DNA of 64,000 bases from Alistipes sp. CAG:268 (GCA_000434235.1 FR891966.1:1-64000), one strand, 5' to 3'. Numbered from the stretch's first letter, positions 26,682 through 36,425 are shown. A program made the numbers and translations. Notes: generated by a model not told the origin, from the sequence alone.

Positions 26682-27851
26682 TTAATAGGTTTCCAGATCT
26701 TGCCAGGTCGGGAATTCCGGGAACTTTGCATGGGGTTCCGCCTGGTACCAGAATGTGGTGGCCGAGATATCGGAATTCTGCTGCAGGTAACGGCCGTCGT
26801 GACGCCAGCCAAGGTCCTGAATGGTGATTTTCAGGCTTTTGTTGAAGCGGATCGGGTCCATGATGTGCCAGCGGTATAGGCCGAATCGCTCTTGCGAACG
26901 GTATGTGCCGTCGGGACGGATGACTTGGCAGAGGCCTGCGTAGGGGGTGCAGAATTCGGTGAATCTTCCTTCCCGGTCGAAATTGTAGGACCCGCAGAAG
27001 TAGTCTTCGGTCCCTGTGCCGCAGATGGTGGGGAATTTGTCGTCTCCGTCCATGAAGAACTTGATCTCGCCTTCACCCCACCAGCCGTTGTTGTGGAGAC
27101 CCCAGGCCATGTAGACGCCTACGTATTGGCCTTTTCCCTTGACATTGTCGATTATGGTGAAATCGGAGGTTTCGTTGTAGCGTGTACGTCGGAACTGGGC
27201 ATGGAAATAACCGGCGTCTTCGGGGACCTCGGTCAGGGTATAGTCTACCTGGTAGTAGAGGTTCATCGGCTGGGACGGGTTGATGTTTTCGATGGTGATT
27301 TTGCACTTTTTCCGGAAGGGCATGGTCCAATAGCTGTTGAAGGCGCTTCCCGGATTGACGCAAATGGGCAGCGATACGACCGGAGCATATTCGTTCCATC
27401 CCATGCAGAAGAAGTCGGAGATGGGGCACTCGACGGAGGGCTCTTTTTCGTCGTCCCAGTAGATGCGTATGATGCTCCAGCGCCAAACACCCGTCGGGGT
27501 CATCCAAATGTGCTGAATGGCACCCGGACCTTCAATCTCTGCGATGGTAAACGTTTCGTTCGGATTGATCGTGATGTAGGGATTGACCTTCCAGGTCTGG
27601 CCCAGGTCACGTGCCGCCCATGATGCGTTGTTTTCGTTGCGGGTGGCGGGGAGGGCCGGGACGGCCATGCCTCCTTTTCCCTTTTCTCCGGTGAAATTCT
27701 CGGGGCTGATCGATCTCGTCTCGGCATTTGAAAGACGTGACAGGTTGCCCAGATTCATTTCCAGCCCGTTGAACGGGTATTGTTGTTGCGCAAAGCCCGT
27801 TGCGGCGATGGTACTGCAGAGCAGTACTGACAGAATTTTCGTTAGTTTCAT
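26682..27851 (-). CDS. Glycoside hydrolase family 172 (DUF2961), secreted
   Basis: A 389-residue DUF2961 protein with signal peptide (MKLTKILSVLLCSTIAATGFAQ). Family landmarks are the N-terminal SRLSNAETRSISPENFTGEKGKGG, the GPGAIQHIWMT strand and the C-terminal FFMDGDDKFPTICGTGTEDYFCGSYNFD. GH172 includes exo-alpha-D-arabinofuranosidases acting on mycobacterial D-arabinan and alpha-D-fructofuranosidases; the D-Araf activity fits this locus. Start 27851 was chosen because the open frame upstream runs into the promoter/operator region. It lies downstream of lacI on the same strand, with its own promoter overlapped by the best LacI operator. Confidence 0.9.
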   Translation of the reverse strand: MKLTKILSVLLCSTIAATGFAQQQYPFNGLEMNLGNLSRLSNAETRSISPENFTGEKGKGGMAVPALPATRNENNASWAARDLGQTWKVNPYITINPNETFTIAEIEGPGAIQHIWMTPTGVWRWSIIRIYWDDEKEPSVECPISDFFCMGWNEYAPVVSLPICVNPGSAFNSYWTMPFRKKCKITIENINPSQPMNLYYQVDYTLTEVPEDAGYFHAQFRRTRYNETSDFTIIDNVKGKGQYVGVYMAWGLHNNGWWGEGEIKFFMDGDDKFPTICGTGTEDYFCGSYNFDREGRFTEFCTPYAGLCQVIRPDGTYRSQERFGLYRWHIMDPIRFNKSLKITIQDLGWRHDGRYLQQNSDISATTFWYQAEPHAKFPEFPTWQDLETY

Positions 27852-27883
27852 TTCATTCGGTTCGGTTAATAGTGATCGTCTTT

Positions 27884-27900
27884 TCAGGATAGTGCAGTAT
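27884..27900. repeat. 17-base element shared with the susC start region (copy 1)
   Basis: TCAGGATAGTGCAGTAT differs by one base from 29191-29207. It lies at the predicted transcription start of GH172, in the opposite orientation relative to the gene compared with the susC copy. It also overlaps an inverted repeat TGCAGT (27893-27898) / ACTGCA (27904-27909). Confidence 0.55.
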
Positions 27901-27907
27901 TTCACTG

Positions 27908-27939
27908 CAAATATGCTAAAACGTTTTAACAAAATCAAA
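27908..27939 (-). promoter_or_regulatory. GH172 promoter overlapped by a LacI operator
   Basis: On the minus strand TTTG (27939-27936), a 20-base spacer and CATATTTG (27915-27908) form a Bacteroidetes promoter with one mismatch. The spacer contains the perfect 12-bp palindrome TAAAACGTTTTA (27917-27928) of a LacI-type operator spanning 27912-27933. A repressor here would exclude polymerase. Confidence 0.7.
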
Positions 27940-28966
27940 TTTTACGCATGGAATTTTTGACCGATGATGCTCTTTTTTTCAGAACGCCCTCGTATTCGAT
28001 CTGTTGTCTGAAGATAGATCCTTCTTCAATTTGTTCAATGAGCACCTCAACGGCCTTCTGGGCCATAGACTCCAGGGGTTGCTGGATGTAGCTCAATGGC
28101 GAGTAGAAAAAGTCGAATGCGTCGCCTCCGTCAAATCCCACCAGCCCCAATTGCTCTGGAACGATGATTTTGTGCCTTCGTATGGCATGAATGCAGTTCG
28201 TCGAGATGGTGTTTGTTGCCATGATCAGGGCGTCTGCCTTGTCTTTCAGCATTTTAGATATGGCTGCGTTGCAACTGTCCGTCATGCGCCTGTGATCGAC
28301 GAACGCCTTGCGGATCTCTTTCTCCAGGCCGGCCTCGCGCATGGCGTCTTCGTATCCCAGGGTTCGGTCGATCGTATGTTTGAGGTTGAATTTATAATTG
28401 ACCATGCCAATGTGCCGGTATCCGTTTTCAAGCAGGTGTCGTGTGGCGTCATAGCCTGCTTTGCGGTTGTTCAGGCAGACATAGGTCGCATCGACGTCGG
28501 GAATGTACCGGTCGAGCAGGACAAGGGGGATACGTCGATCCATCAGGTTGTTCAACAGCGATTTGCATCCGTCGCAGGGTACAATGATGATTCCGTCGAT
28601 TCCTCTGCTGATCATGTTTTCAGCCAGCATGGCTGTCTGTTCCGCGTTTTCATCGGAGTTGGCAAAGTGTACGGCATAATGGTATTTCCCTGCCGTTCGC
28701 TCTACGAACCGGGCGATGTTGGCGAAGAACGGGTTGGATATGTCCGAGACAATGAGCCCTATCGTACGGGACTTCCCTTCCCGCAGGCTTTTGGCTGCAA
28801 CGTTCGGCGTATAGTTCATTTCTATGGCGACACGGCGTATCTTTTCTGCCATTTCCGGTCTGATCCTGTGCTCTTTCTCCTTGTTGTTCAGCACAAAAGA
28901 TACCAAGGATGTCGATACGTTGGCCTCTTTGGCGATGTCCTTGAGTGAAGTTCTCTTTTTGTTCAT
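27935..28966 (-). CDS. LacI-family transcriptional regulator of the locus
   Basis: A 343-residue protein with an N-terminal LacI helix-turn-helix (SLKDIAKEANVSTSLVSFVLN), a hinge helix ending in AKSLREGKSRTIGLIVSD, and a periplasmic-binding-protein-like sensor domain. The family hinge binds the central CG of palindromic operators with the core AAACG, exactly what is found upstream of lacI itself, GH172, GH43 and susC. The ligand is probably a monosaccharide or sugar phosphate of the locus, such as D-arabinose or D-ribulose (inference). Control of a Sus-type locus by LacI and not by a hybrid two-component or SusR protein is less common. Confidence 0.92.
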   Translation of the reverse strand: MNKKRTSLKDIAKEANVSTSLVSFVLNNKEKEHRIRPEMAEKIRRVAIEMNYTPNVAAKSLREGKSRTIGLIVSDISNPFFANIARFVERTAGKYHYAVHFANSDENAEQTAMLAENMISRGIDGIIIVPCDGCKSLLNNLMDRRIPLVLLDRYIPDVDATYVCLNNRKAGYDATRHLLENGYRHIGMVNYKFNLKHTIDRTLGYEDAMREAGLEKEIRKAFVDHRRMTDSCNAAISKMLKDKADALIMATNTISTNCIHAIRRHKIIVPEQLGLVGFDGGDAFDFFYSPLSYIQQPLESMAQKAVEVLIEQIEEGSIFRQQIEYEGVLKKRASSVKNSMRKI

Positions 28967-28986
28967 TATATAAGTAGGTATAGGGG

Positions 28987-29012
28987 TTTGCTAAAACGAT
29001 TATGCAAAATTA
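28987..29012 (-). promoter_or_regulatory. lacI promoter with autoregulatory operator
   Basis: The operator 28987-29008 has TTTGC and GCAAA arms placed symmetrically around the CG at 28997/28998 with a TAAAACGATTA core. It overlaps the minus-strand -7 element TAATTTTG (29012-29005), so LacI probably represses its own gene. No good -33 element is visible. A further half-site TTTGCTAAAC begins at 29041. Confidence 0.6.
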
Positions 29013-29159
29013 TGCATTTTTTTCTGATTGTGTGGTGTCTTTTGCTAAACTTCGATTCTAATGCAATAATACAATAAAAAACAGACATTTACAAATATAA
29101 TTTGTCCTGAATTTTATACCTGTTGGTGGAAAGTGATGAAAAAAATATTATTTTTTTGT

Positions 29160-29188
29160 TTTGACAGAAACTTTTTTTGCTATCTTTG
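29160..29188 (+). promoter_or_regulatory. Promoter of the susC operon
   Basis: TTTG (29160-29163), a 17-base spacer and TATCTTTG (29181-29188) form a good Bacteroidetes promoter. The start would be near 29195, giving a leader of about 130 bases to the susC ATG. The surroundings are very AT-rich. Confidence 0.75.
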
Positions 29189-29190
29189 TA

Positions 29191-29207
29191 TCAGGACAGT
29201 GCAGTAT
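29191..29207. repeat. 17-base element shared with the GH172 start region (copy 2)
   Basis: TCAGGACAGTGCAGTAT matches 27884-27900 at 16 of 17 bases. It overlaps the predicted transcription start of susC. Confidence 0.55.
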
Positions 29208-29210
29208 AAT

Positions 29211-29232
29211 ACGTGTAAAACGAATTATACAA
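29211..29232 (+). promoter_or_regulatory. Probable LacI operator downstream of the susC promoter
   Basis: GTGTAAAACG followed by AATTATAC is a degenerate version of the TTTGCTAAAACG operator, centred on CG at 29221/29222. It would sit at about +16 to +37, a roadblock position like that of the GH43 site. It is the weakest of the four sites. Confidence 0.45.
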
Positions 29233-29326
29233 TAAGAATCGAATATTTATTTCCCTCGTTTTTGTGAATTGTAGCTCCGTGAGGAGCATGTTTGCTTGTG
29301 GGGATTATCAACCTAAAACTATTTCC

Positions 29327-32300
29327 ATGAGATCTATCTACGCTTTCCGTTCGGGGAAACAGGTGGAAGGTAGGATATTTGCCATATTGATTGCCTGTCT
29401 TTTACTGCTGGGTTTCCCTTTTGAGGTCGCAGCGCAGCGGACCGGGTCGAAAACCTTTATTATCTCGGGGCAAGTTACCGACGCACAAACCAAACAGCCC
29501 ATTCCGGGCGTAGCCATCATGTTGAAAGCCTCCAATGTCGGCGTGACGACCGACAGTGAAGGTCGGTACTATCTTGGAGTCAATGACCCCGATGCAATTC
29601 TTGTCGTCTCTTTTCTGGGTTATAAGAACGTAGAGGAACACATCGGCAATCGGACGCAAATCGATTTTGTGCTTGAAATGGATTCGCGATCCGTCGAGGA
29701 TGTGGTGGTGGTAGGCTACGGCAATCAGAAAAAGGCATCCGTCACGGGCTCACTCTCCCTTGTAGAGCCCGAGGAACTGGCCAAAGTAACCACCATGTCG
29801 CTGGCCAATACGCTCGGCGGCTCGATGCCGGGTATCATCACCCGTCAGACCAGCGGCGAACCAGGCTATGATGGAGCCATCCTCAATATTCGAGGCATGG
29901 GAACCTGGGGAAATGCCAATCCTTTGGTTTTGGTCGATGGTGTTGAACGCGACTTGAATCTGGTAAATACGGCGGAGATCGAATCGTTCTCCATCCTGAA
30001 GGATGCATCGGCTACGGCCGTTTACGGTACGCGGGGAGCCAATGGCGTTATTCTCATCAATACGAAGAAGGGACAGATGGGACGGCCCAAGATTACGCTG
30101 CGTATGGAGGCTACCCAGCTGCATGGCCTCCGTTTCCCGGACTATGTGAACGGCTATGAGTTCGCTACGCTGATGAACGAGGCCTGCACGGTAGGCGGAG
30201 TGACTCTTCCGTGGGACGACGTTGCCCTTCAGAAGTTCAAGGATGGATCGGATCCGTATCTTTACCCGAATGTGGATTGGACGGATGCCGTCTTGAAGAA
30301 GAATACGTTCCAGACGATGAACAATCTGTCTGTTTCCGGCGGAAACGAGACCATCCGCTATTATGTCAATGTCGGGTTCTCGTCGCAAAGCGGTTTGTTC
30401 AAGGAGGATCCTTCGTTCGGCTATGATACCAACTCGCGGGCCCAGCGCTATAATTTCCGGTCGAATGTCGATGTCAATCTGGCGAAGAACTTTTCCATTG
30501 AACTGGGGCTCGGAGAGATTGTTGAGGATCGTACCTATCCGGGAACTCCTGCCAATGATATTTTCATGGCGCTGAAGAAGTATTCGCCCATTTCGAGTCC
30601 GATTCGCAATCCCGATGGGTCGTTTGGAGCCGGAAGCACTTCGTATGAATGGAACAACCCGTATGTATTGGTTACCAACAGCGGTTTCTCGAAACAGTTC
30701 CGCTCCACGACACAGGGCTCGCTCGGGGCCAAATGGGATCTCGGGACCTTGATTACGCCGGGATTATCCGTTCAGGGTCGTTTCTCGTACGACCACTATT
30801 ATTACAATGAAGTGACTCGCAACAAACAGCCCGAGACGAAGAAATATCTCGGCCCGGATCCTGAAACGGGGGAAGACCGCTACAACGTCATCAAGGATGA
30901 GACGGCAATGGGTTATAAGATTGCCGGCAATACGTCGAACCGGGCCTATTATTACGAGTTCCAGATCAATTACAACCGGACGTTCGGACGACACACCGTA
31001 GGGGTTATGGGCCTGTTCAACCGTCGGGACTACAAAGACCTGACGGCCGGAACGACAACGCTCAATCTGCCTTACCGCCGTCAGGGGTGGGCCGGCCGCT
31101 TCACCTATGATTTCGACCATCGTTATCTGGTGGAGTTCAACTTCGGATATACCGGATCGGAGAATTTTGCCCCCGGCAAGCGTTACGGCTTTTTCCCGGC
31201 CGTTTCGGCCGGCTGGGTGCTGACCGGAGAGAAGTTCTGGAATATCGATTTCATCAACCATCTGAAGATCCGTGGATCGTATGGCCTTGCCGGAAACGAT
31301 AACGTCGGGGCCGATCGCTTCTTCTATCTTTCGACGGTCGATAAGAACGCCAACGGCTACCCCTTCGGGTCGGGCCAGGTGAATCAGCCCGGTATGGCCG
31401 AGGCCATGATGGGCGCTCCGAATGCCACGTGGGAGGTCTCACACAAGACGGACGTGGGTCTGGACCTTGAGATGTTCAACGGGGCCATCCGTTTGCAGGC
31501 AGACTATTTTTACGAATATCGGGACAATATCCTCCTGAAACGGGCTCAGATACCGGACATTATGGGCGCTCCCTGGGGCAATACGCCGTGGGCCAACCTG
31601 GGAATTGTCAAGAACCAGGGTTTCGATGGCATGATCGAGGTGTCGCATACGACCAGCTATGGACTCTATTTTGCGCTGCGGGGGAACGTTACCTTTGCCC
31701 GCAACAAGATCATTGAAGATGACACGGCAGAGGCGCTTTGGTCGTACCAGAATACCCGGGGGACCCGTGTAGGACAGCCGTTTGGTTACGTGGCCTTGGG
31801 CCTGTTCCAGAGCCAGGAGGAGATTGACAGTTCGCCCAAGCAGGAGCTTGGCTCTTATACGGTCGGTGATGTGAAGTATAAGGATATCAACGAAGACGGA
31901 GTGATCAATGCCTACGACAAGGTGCCGATCGGTTATGCCCGCACTCCGGAGGTCATGTTCGGTTTCGGCGGCACGATTGCCTATAAGGGCTTTGATCTGA
32001 CGGTGAACTTTACGGGAGCGGGGAATACGTCCACGTTCTTCGACAGTGAAGGCATGTGGCCGTTCCAGTTGGATTATCCCGGCTACAACGTCGTTCATGA
32101 GTATTTTGACAACCGCTTCATTCCGGGCGGGGACAGCGAACGCAATGCTCGAGCCAAATACCCGGTCGTTCACAACGGAACCTCCTCGAACAACTATCAG
32201 GCAAGTACGCTTTACCAGCGTGACGCTTCATACATCAAATTGAAGACTGCTGAGATCGGTTATAACTTCCCGAAACGGATCTATGCCAAAATGGGCCTGG

Positions 32301-32440
32301 GCGGGTTGCGAGTCTTTGTCAATGGAAACAACCTGTTGTGTTTCGACGACCTGAAGGTTATCGATCCGGAGTCGGATTACGGTACCGGAGGCTATCCTAC
32401 GCAACGTGCCCTCACTTTGGGAATTCAGGCTACTTTCTAA
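29327..32440 (+). CDS. SusC-like TonB-dependent outer-membrane glycan transporter
   Basis: A 1037-residue outer-membrane transporter. After a signal peptide (ending FPFEVAAQ) come a CarboxypepD_reg-like domain (ISGQVTDAQTKQPIPGVAIMLKASNVGVTT), a TonB-box-like DVVVVGYGNQKKASVTGS, the plug (IRGMGTWGNANPLVLVDGVERD and DASATAVYGTRGANGVILI) and the barrel, ending GIQATF. ATG 29327 was chosen because an upstream in-frame ATG (29264) would place 21 hydrophilic residues before the signal peptide. It takes up oligosaccharides with SusD and heads an eight-gene operon ending at 44087. The substrate is inferred to be D-arabinan fragments. Confidence 0.95.
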   Translation: MRSIYAFRSGKQVEGRIFAILIACLLLLGFPFEVAAQRTGSKTFIISGQVTDAQTKQPIPGVAIMLKASNVGVTTDSEGRYYLGVNDPDAILVVSFLGYKNVEEHIGNRTQIDFVLEMDSRSVEDVVVVGYGNQKKASVTGSLSLVEPEELAKVTTMSLANTLGGSMPGIITRQTSGEPGYDGAILNIRGMGTWGNANPLVLVDGVERDLNLVNTAEIESFSILKDASATAVYGTRGANGVILINTKKGQMGRPKITLRMEATQLHGLRFPDYVNGYEFATLMNEACTVGGVTLPWDDVALQKFKDGSDPYLYPNVDWTDAVLKKNTFQTMNNLSVSGGNETIRYYVNVGFSSQSGLFKEDPSFGYDTNSRAQRYNFRSNVDVNLAKNFSIELGLGEIVEDRTYPGTPANDIFMALKKYSPISSPIRNPDGSFGAGSTSYEWNNPYVLVTNSGFSKQFRSTTQGSLGAKWDLGTLITPGLSVQGRFSYDHYYYNEVTRNKQPETKKYLGPDPETGEDRYNVIKDETAMGYKIAGNTSNRAYYYEFQINYNRTFGRHTVGVMGLFNRRDYKDLTAGTTTLNLPYRRQGWAGRFTYDFDHRYLVEFNFGYTGSENFAPGKRYGFFPAVSAGWVLTGEKFWNIDFINHLKIRGSYGLAGNDNVGADRFFYLSTVDKNANGYPFGSGQVNQPGMAEAMMGAPNATWEVSHKTDVGLDLEMFNGAIRLQADYFYEYRDNILLKRAQIPDIMGAPWGNTPWANLGIVKNQGFDGMIEVSHTTSYGLYFALRGNVTFARNKIIEDDTAEALWSYQNTRGTRVGQPFGYVALGLFQSQEEIDSSPKQELGSYTVGDVKYKDINEDGVINAYDKVPIGYARTPEVMFGFGGTIAYKGFDLTVNFTGAGNTSTFFDSEGMWPFQLDYPGYNVVHEYFDNRFIPGGDSERNARAKYPVVHNGTSSNNYQASTLYQRDASYIKLKTAEIGYNFPKRIYAKMGLGGLRVFVNGNNLLCFDDLKVIDPESDYGTGGYPTQRALTLGIQATF

Positions 32441-32460
32441 TCTAAATTACTTTTGAAGCG

Positions 32461-34320
32461 ATGAAATGTATCTGTAAATATTTATTGGTTTTCGCATTGG
32501 GTACATCGTTGGCCTCCTGCTCGGATTTTCTGGATATGACTCCCGATGAGGTGCTGACGCTCGACGATGTGTTCAACAACCGAATCTATACCCGGAATTT
32601 TCTGACTCATATTTATTCATGGACTCCTACAGAAGCCAACATGGCAGATAGCGGTGGTGCCTGGCGGAATCCTTATACAGGAGGTTGCGATGAAATGGAG
32701 ATTGCCTTTGGCGGAGCCTATTCGCACCAGATCAACAACGGAGGCTGGAATCCTTCCAATATCAAGGATACACAGGTCTGGCCGGAATCCTACATGGCAA
32801 TTCGCAAGGTAAATCAGTTCCTTGAGAACGTGGACCGCTGTCCGACCAGCGACACGGAGAAAAACCATTGGAAGGGAGAAGCCTATTTCCTTCGGGCCTG
32901 GTTCCATTTCCTGGCGTTCCGTGCCTATGGGCCTATTCCGCTGCTGGACCATTCGCTCGATCCGAGCGAGGACATGCTTTCGATCCGGCGCTCCCCGGCC
33001 GATCAGTGTGCAAAATTCATTGCCGAGGACTGCATGCGGGCTTATGAGCTGCTGAAGGATCGTCCGTATGTGGACAAGGTGACCTCTGACGGCGATTTGG
33101 GCCGTGCCACCTCGATGGCTGCGTTGGGCCTGCGTTCTCGCGTGCTGCTTTATATCGCATCGCCCCTTTACAACGGGAATACGGACATGGCCTCCTTCCG
33201 GGATGTGGACGGAACCCCTCTCATCTCCCAGACCTATGATCCCGAGAAGTGGAACGAGGCGGCCAAAGCGGCCCGACTTTGTCTCGACGAGGCTGCGGCA
33301 AGCGGTTATGTAAGGCTCTATGAGCGGGATTCGGATCCGGTTACGAACTATCAGAACATCTTCAACCAGAACTGGAATGAAGAGATTCTTTGGGCGAAGA
33401 ATATCGGGACCTATGATCACTGGGAGAACTGCTGCAATCCGATCTCCTTCGGTTGTTTCTCGATCATCAACCCCACTCAGGAGATGGTCGATGCCTATGA
33501 GATGGCGGACGGCTCTACCCCGATTACCGGTTACACGGATAACGGGCTGACCCCCATTATCAATCCGGAGTCCGGATATGTCGAGGAGGGATTCACCGAT
33601 ACGGAATACGAAAACCGCTGGCAGAAGGGTGTCAGCAACATGTATGTCAATCGTGAGCCGCGTTTTTATGCTTCGATCAATTTTGCAGGAGCCATCTGGC
33701 TTACATCCCGTGCAAGCAACTGGACCGAACCCCATACGCTCGAGTTCTGGTATACGGGCGTGGATGGCAAGAATAACGCCGGATCCGATTATTGCAAGAC
33801 CGGATATCTGATGAAAAAGCTGATCTATCCGACCGTTATCCCCTTCCAGTCGTACCCGGTTCAGCAGTGGGTTTATATCCGTCTGGGCGAGATCTATCTG
33901 AATTATGCAGAGGCACTGAACGAGTATGGCGGGCCTACCTCGGAAGTGTACAATGCGGTGAACGAGATTCGCAACAGAGCCGGCCTGCCCGATCTTCCGA
34001 CCGGACTGTCGCCGGAGCAGATGCGGGAGCGCATCAAACACGAGCGTCGGATCGAGCTGGCTTTCGAGGTTCATCGTTTCTTCGATGTCCGGCGCTGGAA
34101 GGATGCGGAGCATACCGAGAACCAGCCCGTGCACTCCATGAACATCATGGAGGGAACCCATATGCAGGATCCTGCATATTATAAGCGAGTCCAGATCGAG
34201 GAGCGGGTTTTCGAGGCTCCGAAACACTACTTCTTCCCCGTTGATCAGGTGGAGATCGATAAACGTCCCCAGTATCTTGTGCAGAGCCCCGGCTGGACGA
34301 CTCCGACCTCGGGCGATTGA
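32461..34320 (+). CDS. SusD-like surface glycan-binding lipoprotein
   Basis: A 619-residue RagB/SusD protein. The signal peptide ends in lipobox LASC with Cys20, and CSDFLDM after it is the usual SusD beginning. The NLR-type motifs (FLRAWFHFLAFRAYGPIPLLD, then YIRLGEIYLNYAEALNEYGG and IKHERRIELAFEVHRFFDVRRW) mark the TPR helices. It caps the SusC barrel and binds the glycan at the surface. It is 20 bases downstream of susC. It is longer than the original SusD (about 550), with the extra length in the middle. Confidence 0.95.
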   Translation: MKCICKYLLVFALGTSLASCSDFLDMTPDEVLTLDDVFNNRIYTRNFLTHIYSWTPTEANMADSGGAWRNPYTGGCDEMEIAFGGAYSHQINNGGWNPSNIKDTQVWPESYMAIRKVNQFLENVDRCPTSDTEKNHWKGEAYFLRAWFHFLAFRAYGPIPLLDHSLDPSEDMLSIRRSPADQCAKFIAEDCMRAYELLKDRPYVDKVTSDGDLGRATSMAALGLRSRVLLYIASPLYNGNTDMASFRDVDGTPLISQTYDPEKWNEAAKAARLCLDEAAASGYVRLYERDSDPVTNYQNIFNQNWNEEILWAKNIGTYDHWENCCNPISFGCFSIINPTQEMVDAYEMADGSTPITGYTDNGLTPIINPESGYVEEGFTDTEYENRWQKGVSNMYVNREPRFYASINFAGAIWLTSRASNWTEPHTLEFWYTGVDGKNNAGSDYCKTGYLMKKLIYPTVIPFQSYPVQQWVYIRLGEIYLNYAEALNEYGGPTSEVYNAVNEIRNRAGLPDLPTGLSPEQMRERIKHERRIELAFEVHRFFDVRRWKDAEHTENQPVHSMNIMEGTHMQDPAYYKRVQIEERVFEAPKHYFFPVDQVEIDKRPQYLVQSPGWTTPTSGD

Positions 34321-34356
34321 GCGAATACGGTACATTGAATGGTGGTTTTCTTGTCA

Positions 34357-34386
34357 CGGGTCCCGGATTTTCATATCCGGGGCCCG
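34357..34386 (+). other. Intercistronic stem-loop between susD and GH97
   Basis: A 12-bp stem (CGGGTCCCGGAT at 34357-34368 with ATCCGGGGCCCG at 34375-34386, one G.U pair) with a 6-base loop lies in the 122-base gap after susD. No T run follows, so it more likely protects or processes the susCD mRNA or partly attenuates the downstream genes. Confidence 0.6.
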
Positions 34387-34442
34387 GGACTTGAGCCCCG
34401 TCTTGTGTAAGGCTGGTTGGAATCGAAGAAGGAAGAAAAAAG

Positions 34443-36425
34443 ATGAAGCGTTGGTTGTGTGTATGGGCGTTGTTGACCGTTTGTCTGAATGGTTCCGGTG
34501 CGGAAAGAACGGTTGAGGTCCGGTCTCCCGACGGGAAAAACCGGTTCGTCCTGTTGTGTTCGTCCGAGGAGATTCGCTACGAAGTGTGGTGCAATGGCTT
34601 CCGGGTCGTCTCTCCGTCCCGTCTGGGTTTTGTCTTCGACTGCGGAGCCTGGGGAGATGGACTCGAATTGGGACGTATCGAACGAAAGCGGATCGACGAA
34701 ACGTACCGGTTGGTTGTCGGCAAGGTGCGGGAGGCAAGGTACTTCTGTAACGCCGCCCGGATTCCGTTGTCGGAGTCGGGACCGTCTGCCCGCAGGATCG
34801 ATCTGGAGGTGAGGGCGTTCAATGACGGGGTGGCCTTCCGGTTCCTTTTCCCGCAGCAGGAGACGTGGCAGCGCTATGTCATGTATGAGGAGCGGACGCA
34901 ATTCAACCTTTCCGGCGATCCCGAGGCGTTGGTCATGTACCTGCCCGGATATGTGAATACGCACGAAGGGCCCTATGTCCAGGTCGGCCTGGATCAGGTT
35001 GATTTGGCCCGGTTGATCGAGCTGCCTGCCACGTTCCGTTATCCGGGACGCCTGTATGTGTCGATCCTGGAGGCCGGGGTTCGTGATTATGCCGGGATGT
35101 ATCTCATGCGGGGAGCCGAAGGGTTCGAGGCCCGTCTCTCCCCGAAGTTGGGACAGGAGAGGATCAAGGTGGTTGCCGATTCGCTGCCGCACCGCACTCC
35201 CTGGAGGGTCCTGTCTATGGGGGCTTCGATGGAGGTGTTGCTCAGGAGTACGATTCTGACCGATCTCAACGATCCTTGTGCCATTGCCGACACTTCGTGG
35301 ATCAAACCGTGCCGGACGACCTTTACCTGGTGGAACGGAAATGTCGTTCCCGATACGCTGTTTTCTTCGGGGAATAATTTTGAAACCAACAAGTATTACA
35401 TCGATTTTGCTGCCCGGCACGGCATAGACCTCCATGGGATCTACGGATATGCCGAGACCCCGTGGTATTACGACGACAACTTCAATTTCGGGAATGCCGG
35501 CCCCCATGCGGATCCGACCCGGCCGATCCCCTGTCTGGAGATGCCGCGGATCGTGGCCTATGCGCGGGAAAAGGGGGTCGGGCTGCATCTGTGGGTACAT
35601 TGGCGGGCCCTTTATCCCAAACTCGAGGAGGCCTTCGCTCTTTACGAGAAATGGGGCGTTCGGGGGTTGATGATCGACTTCATGGATCGGGACGATCAGG
35701 AGATGATCCGCATTCAGGAGGAGTTCCTGCAGGCGGCGGCGCGCCATAAACTGTTCGTGCAGTTTCACGGTTCGAGCAAGCCTTCCGGCCTGGTCCGGAC
35801 CTATCCCAACGAATTCACCCGGGAAGGGACGATGAATTACGAGGTGTCCAAATGGTCCGATGCGGTCACTGCCGACCACGACGTGTCGATCCCCTTTACC
35901 CGTATGCTGGCGGGGGCGACCGATTATCATTTGGGCGGTTTCCGCTCGGAGCGCCGGTCTGAATTCCGCCCCCGGTATATCAATCCCCGGGTTCCGGTGA
36001 CCCGCTGCCACATGCTGGCCATGTATGTGGTGCTGGAGAACCATCTGACCATGCTGTGCGATACCCCTGCGGCTTATGAAAGGGCACCGGGATTCGAGTT
36101 CATTCTCGAGGTTCCCGCTACCTGGGATGAGATCCGTGTGCCGCACGCGGTGTTCAACCGCTATGTGACCGTCGCCCGCCGTAAGGAGGGTAACTGGTGG
36201 GTCGGATCGCTCAACAACGGGGAGCGCCGTGACCTGACGCTTTCGCTGGATTTTCTGGACGAGGGGGTGGATTATCTTGCCGATATCTATCTCGACGGTT
36301 CCGATGCCGACCCCGGGAGCCTGCAAAGAATCCGGCGGATTGTCCGCAGGTCGGACCGGATTGAATTGCCGCTGGCTCCGGACGGAGGTGCGGCGCTGCA
36401 TTTGAAACCTATGAACAATCATTAA
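34443..36425 (+). CDS. Glycoside hydrolase family 97, retaining type
   Basis: A 660-residue enzyme with a signal peptide ([20 protein letters not shown]), an N-terminal beta-sandwich, a (beta/alpha)8 barrel and a C-terminal beta domain. D412 in [10 protein letters not shown] takes the place of the nucleophile of retaining GH97 alpha-galactosidases; E461 (TREG) or E467 (MNYE) is the likely acid/base. Inverting SusB-type members have Glu instead. Retaining members act on alpha-galactosides and beta-L-arabinopyranosides, so a side-chain trimming role, or a D-arabinose-directed activity not yet described, is possible. It lies between susD and the isomerase gene. Confidence 0.88.
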   Translation: MKRWLCVWALLTVCLNGSGAERTVEVRSPDGKNRFVLLCSSEEIRYEVWCNGFRVVSPSRLGFVFDCGAWGDGLELGRIERKRIDETYRLVVGKVREARYFCNAARIPLSESGPSARRIDLEVRAFNDGVAFRFLFPQQETWQRYVMYEERTQFNLSGDPEALVMYLPGYVNTHEGPYVQVGLDQVDLARLIELPATFRYPGRLYVSILEAGVRDYAGMYLMRGAEGFEARLSPKLGQERIKVVADSLPHRTPWRVLSMGASMEVLLRSTILTDLNDPCAIADTSWIKPCRTTFTWWNGNVVPDTLFSSGNNFETNKYYIDFAARHGIDLHGIYGYAETPWYYDDNFNFGNAGPHADPTRPIPCLEMPRIVAYAREKGVGLHLWVHWRALYPKLEEAFALYEKWGVRGLMIDFMDRDDQEMIRIQEEFLQAAARHKLFVQFHGSSKPSGLVRTYPNEFTREGTMNYEVSKWSDAVTADHDVSIPFTRMLAGATDYHLGGFRSERRSEFRPRYINPRVPVTRCHMLAMYVVLENHLTMLCDTPAAYERAPGFEFILEVPATWDEIRVPHAVFNRYVTVARRKEGNWWVGSLNNGERRDLTLSLDFLDEGVDYLADIYLDGSDADPGSLQRIRRIVRRSDRIELPLAPDGGAALHLKPMNNH

